Below are positions 14,393-14,909 of a DNA stretch of 14,909 nt, piece after piece; within the stretch, counting starts at the first letter, position 1, and the number at the start of each line of letters is the position of its first letter. Made by a program: the position numbers and the translations under genes. Under the pieces are notes generated by a model. That model was not told the DNA's origin. It was given only the letters and a program-made list of their open reading frames with translations, and did not search any database. This DNA is from Acidisoma sp035492295 (lineage in GTDB: Bacteria > Pseudomonadota > Alphaproteobacteria > Acetobacterales > Acetobacteraceae), in assembly GCF_035492295.1 (NCBI RefSeq), contig NZ_DATJJK010000119.1:1-14909 (forward strand). Reading direction: 5' to 3'.

Positions 14393-14909
14393 TCAGTTCG
14401 GGATCGCGCGCGGCCGCAGCGCCGGCAGGCAAGATCCCGACTGGTCGAAGACATAGGCGAGTTCGCCGCGCAGGCCGAGTTGAAGTTCCGAAGCCCGGCC
14501 GATATCGCCATGGCCATGGGTCTTGACGTTGATGGCCGTGCCGTCCGCGAGCTGGACGTGCGCCAGAACCTCGCCTCCCAGATGTTCCACCATCTGCGCC
14601 CGCGCGGGCAGAAAGGCCTCCCCCGCCCCGCCGACGGCCTCCCCGATGCCGATATGCTCGGGCCTGAGGCCGAGGCTGACCGGCTGGCCTGAGGCCAGAC
14701 CGTCGGTCGCCACGGGCACCAGGAGCGTGCCGCCGCCGGGCAGGCCGACGGTAACGCCCTCCGGTCCTGTTGCCTGCACGGCGCTCGGCAGTAAGTTCAT
14801 CTTGGGTGAGCCGATGAAACTCGCGACGAAGAGGTTGCGCGGTTGGCGATAGAGTTCGAGCGGCGCGCCGATCTGCTCCACCGCGCCTTTGTTCAACACC
14901 GCGATGCGG
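14393..14909 (-). CDS. CUT1-type (MalK/UgpC-like) ABC transporter ATP-binding protein, C-terminal part (5' end beyond window)
   Basis: The frame enters from the right edge and stops at TGA (14395-14393), leaving about 172 residues. The visible start reads RIAVLNKGAVEQIGAPLELYRQP, the segment that ends the nucleotide-binding domain of MalK/UgpC-type ATPases, followed by NLFVASFIGSPKMNLL and then the TOBE/OB-fold regulatory domain with LGLRPEHIGIG and VEHLGGEVLAHVQLADG. Walker A, the signature motif and Walker B lie outside. These proteins energise import of sugars, polyols or glycerol phosphate at the cytoplasmic membrane. FIGSPKMN favours the carbohydrate CUT1 group rather than PotA, so pairing with the polyamine-binding protein in this window is unlikely. 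The GTG at 14899 is internal, since the frame stays open to the edge. Confidence 0.88.
   Translation of the reverse strand, partial: RIAVLNKGAVEQIGAPLELYRQPRNLFVASFIGSPKMNLLPSAVQATGPEGVTVGLPGGGTLLVPVATDGLASGQPVSLGLRPEHIGIGEAVGGAGEAFLPARAQMVEHLGGEVLAHVQLADGTAINVKTHGHGDIGRASELQLGLRGELAYVFDQSGSCLPALRPRAIPN

Noticed and set aside
1..14909. Mobile elements, CRISPR arrays, prophage, tRNA or rRNA genes
   Set aside because: No transposase or integrase motifs, regularly spaced repeats, terminal inverted repeats or cloverleaf-like sequences were seen; all large frames belong to ordinary chromosomal families.

Overview
The window is compact, high-GC DNA with short gaps, frequent start/stop overlaps and GC-rich third codon positions. 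The gene set points to an alphaproteobacterium: a GlpV-type glycerol binding protein next to glpK, a cyoABCD quinol oxidase operon without cyoE, a family-21 ceramide-type glucosyltransferase, and CreA. A family (Acetobacteraceae, Rhodospirillales or a Hyphomicrobiales lineage) cannot be fixed from the sequence alone. No rRNA, tRNA, CRISPR array, insertion sequence or integrase is visible.

Left part (1-2917, + strand): the 3' end of a glycerol ABC-transporter binding protein, a perfect 12-bp hairpin, glpK (glycerol kinase), and an uncharacterised DUF6065-like gene that probably shares the glpK transcript. A small TPR-repeat gene on the minus strand (2879-3526) converges on it with a 39-bp overlap of coding ends.

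Centre (3527-9518, + strand): a 231-bp divergent region leads into a bo3-type quinol oxidase operon, cyoA-cyoB-cyoC-cyoD, whose genes all overlap. About 40 bp later comes a GH15 glucoamylase/trehalase-like enzyme. Just upstream of cyoA is a 31-codon ORF with three cysteines and a perfect AGGAGG ribosome-binding site. It ends one base before the cyoA ATG and looks like a translated leader peptide. I consider it the most interesting unexplained element in the window.

Right part (9623-14909): an M20 zinc carboxypeptidase; a PotD-type polyamine-binding protein without visible transporter partners but with a near-consensus sigma-54 promoter 41 bp before its start; a small lipoprotein on the minus strand; a GT21 glucosyltransferase translationally coupled to creA, which uses a TTG start; and the 3' end of a CUT1-type (MalK/UgpC-like) ABC ATPase on the minus strand running off the right edge.

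Functional reading (inference): the left genes take up and phosphorylate glycerol. Quinol made by glycerol-3-phosphate oxidation, with the dehydrogenase outside the window, could be oxidised by the Cyo enzyme. The right-hand genes concern nitrogenous solutes and envelope lipids. Most genes are standard families; the novelty lies in the leader ORF, the sigma-54 site, the small unknowns and specific residue changes.
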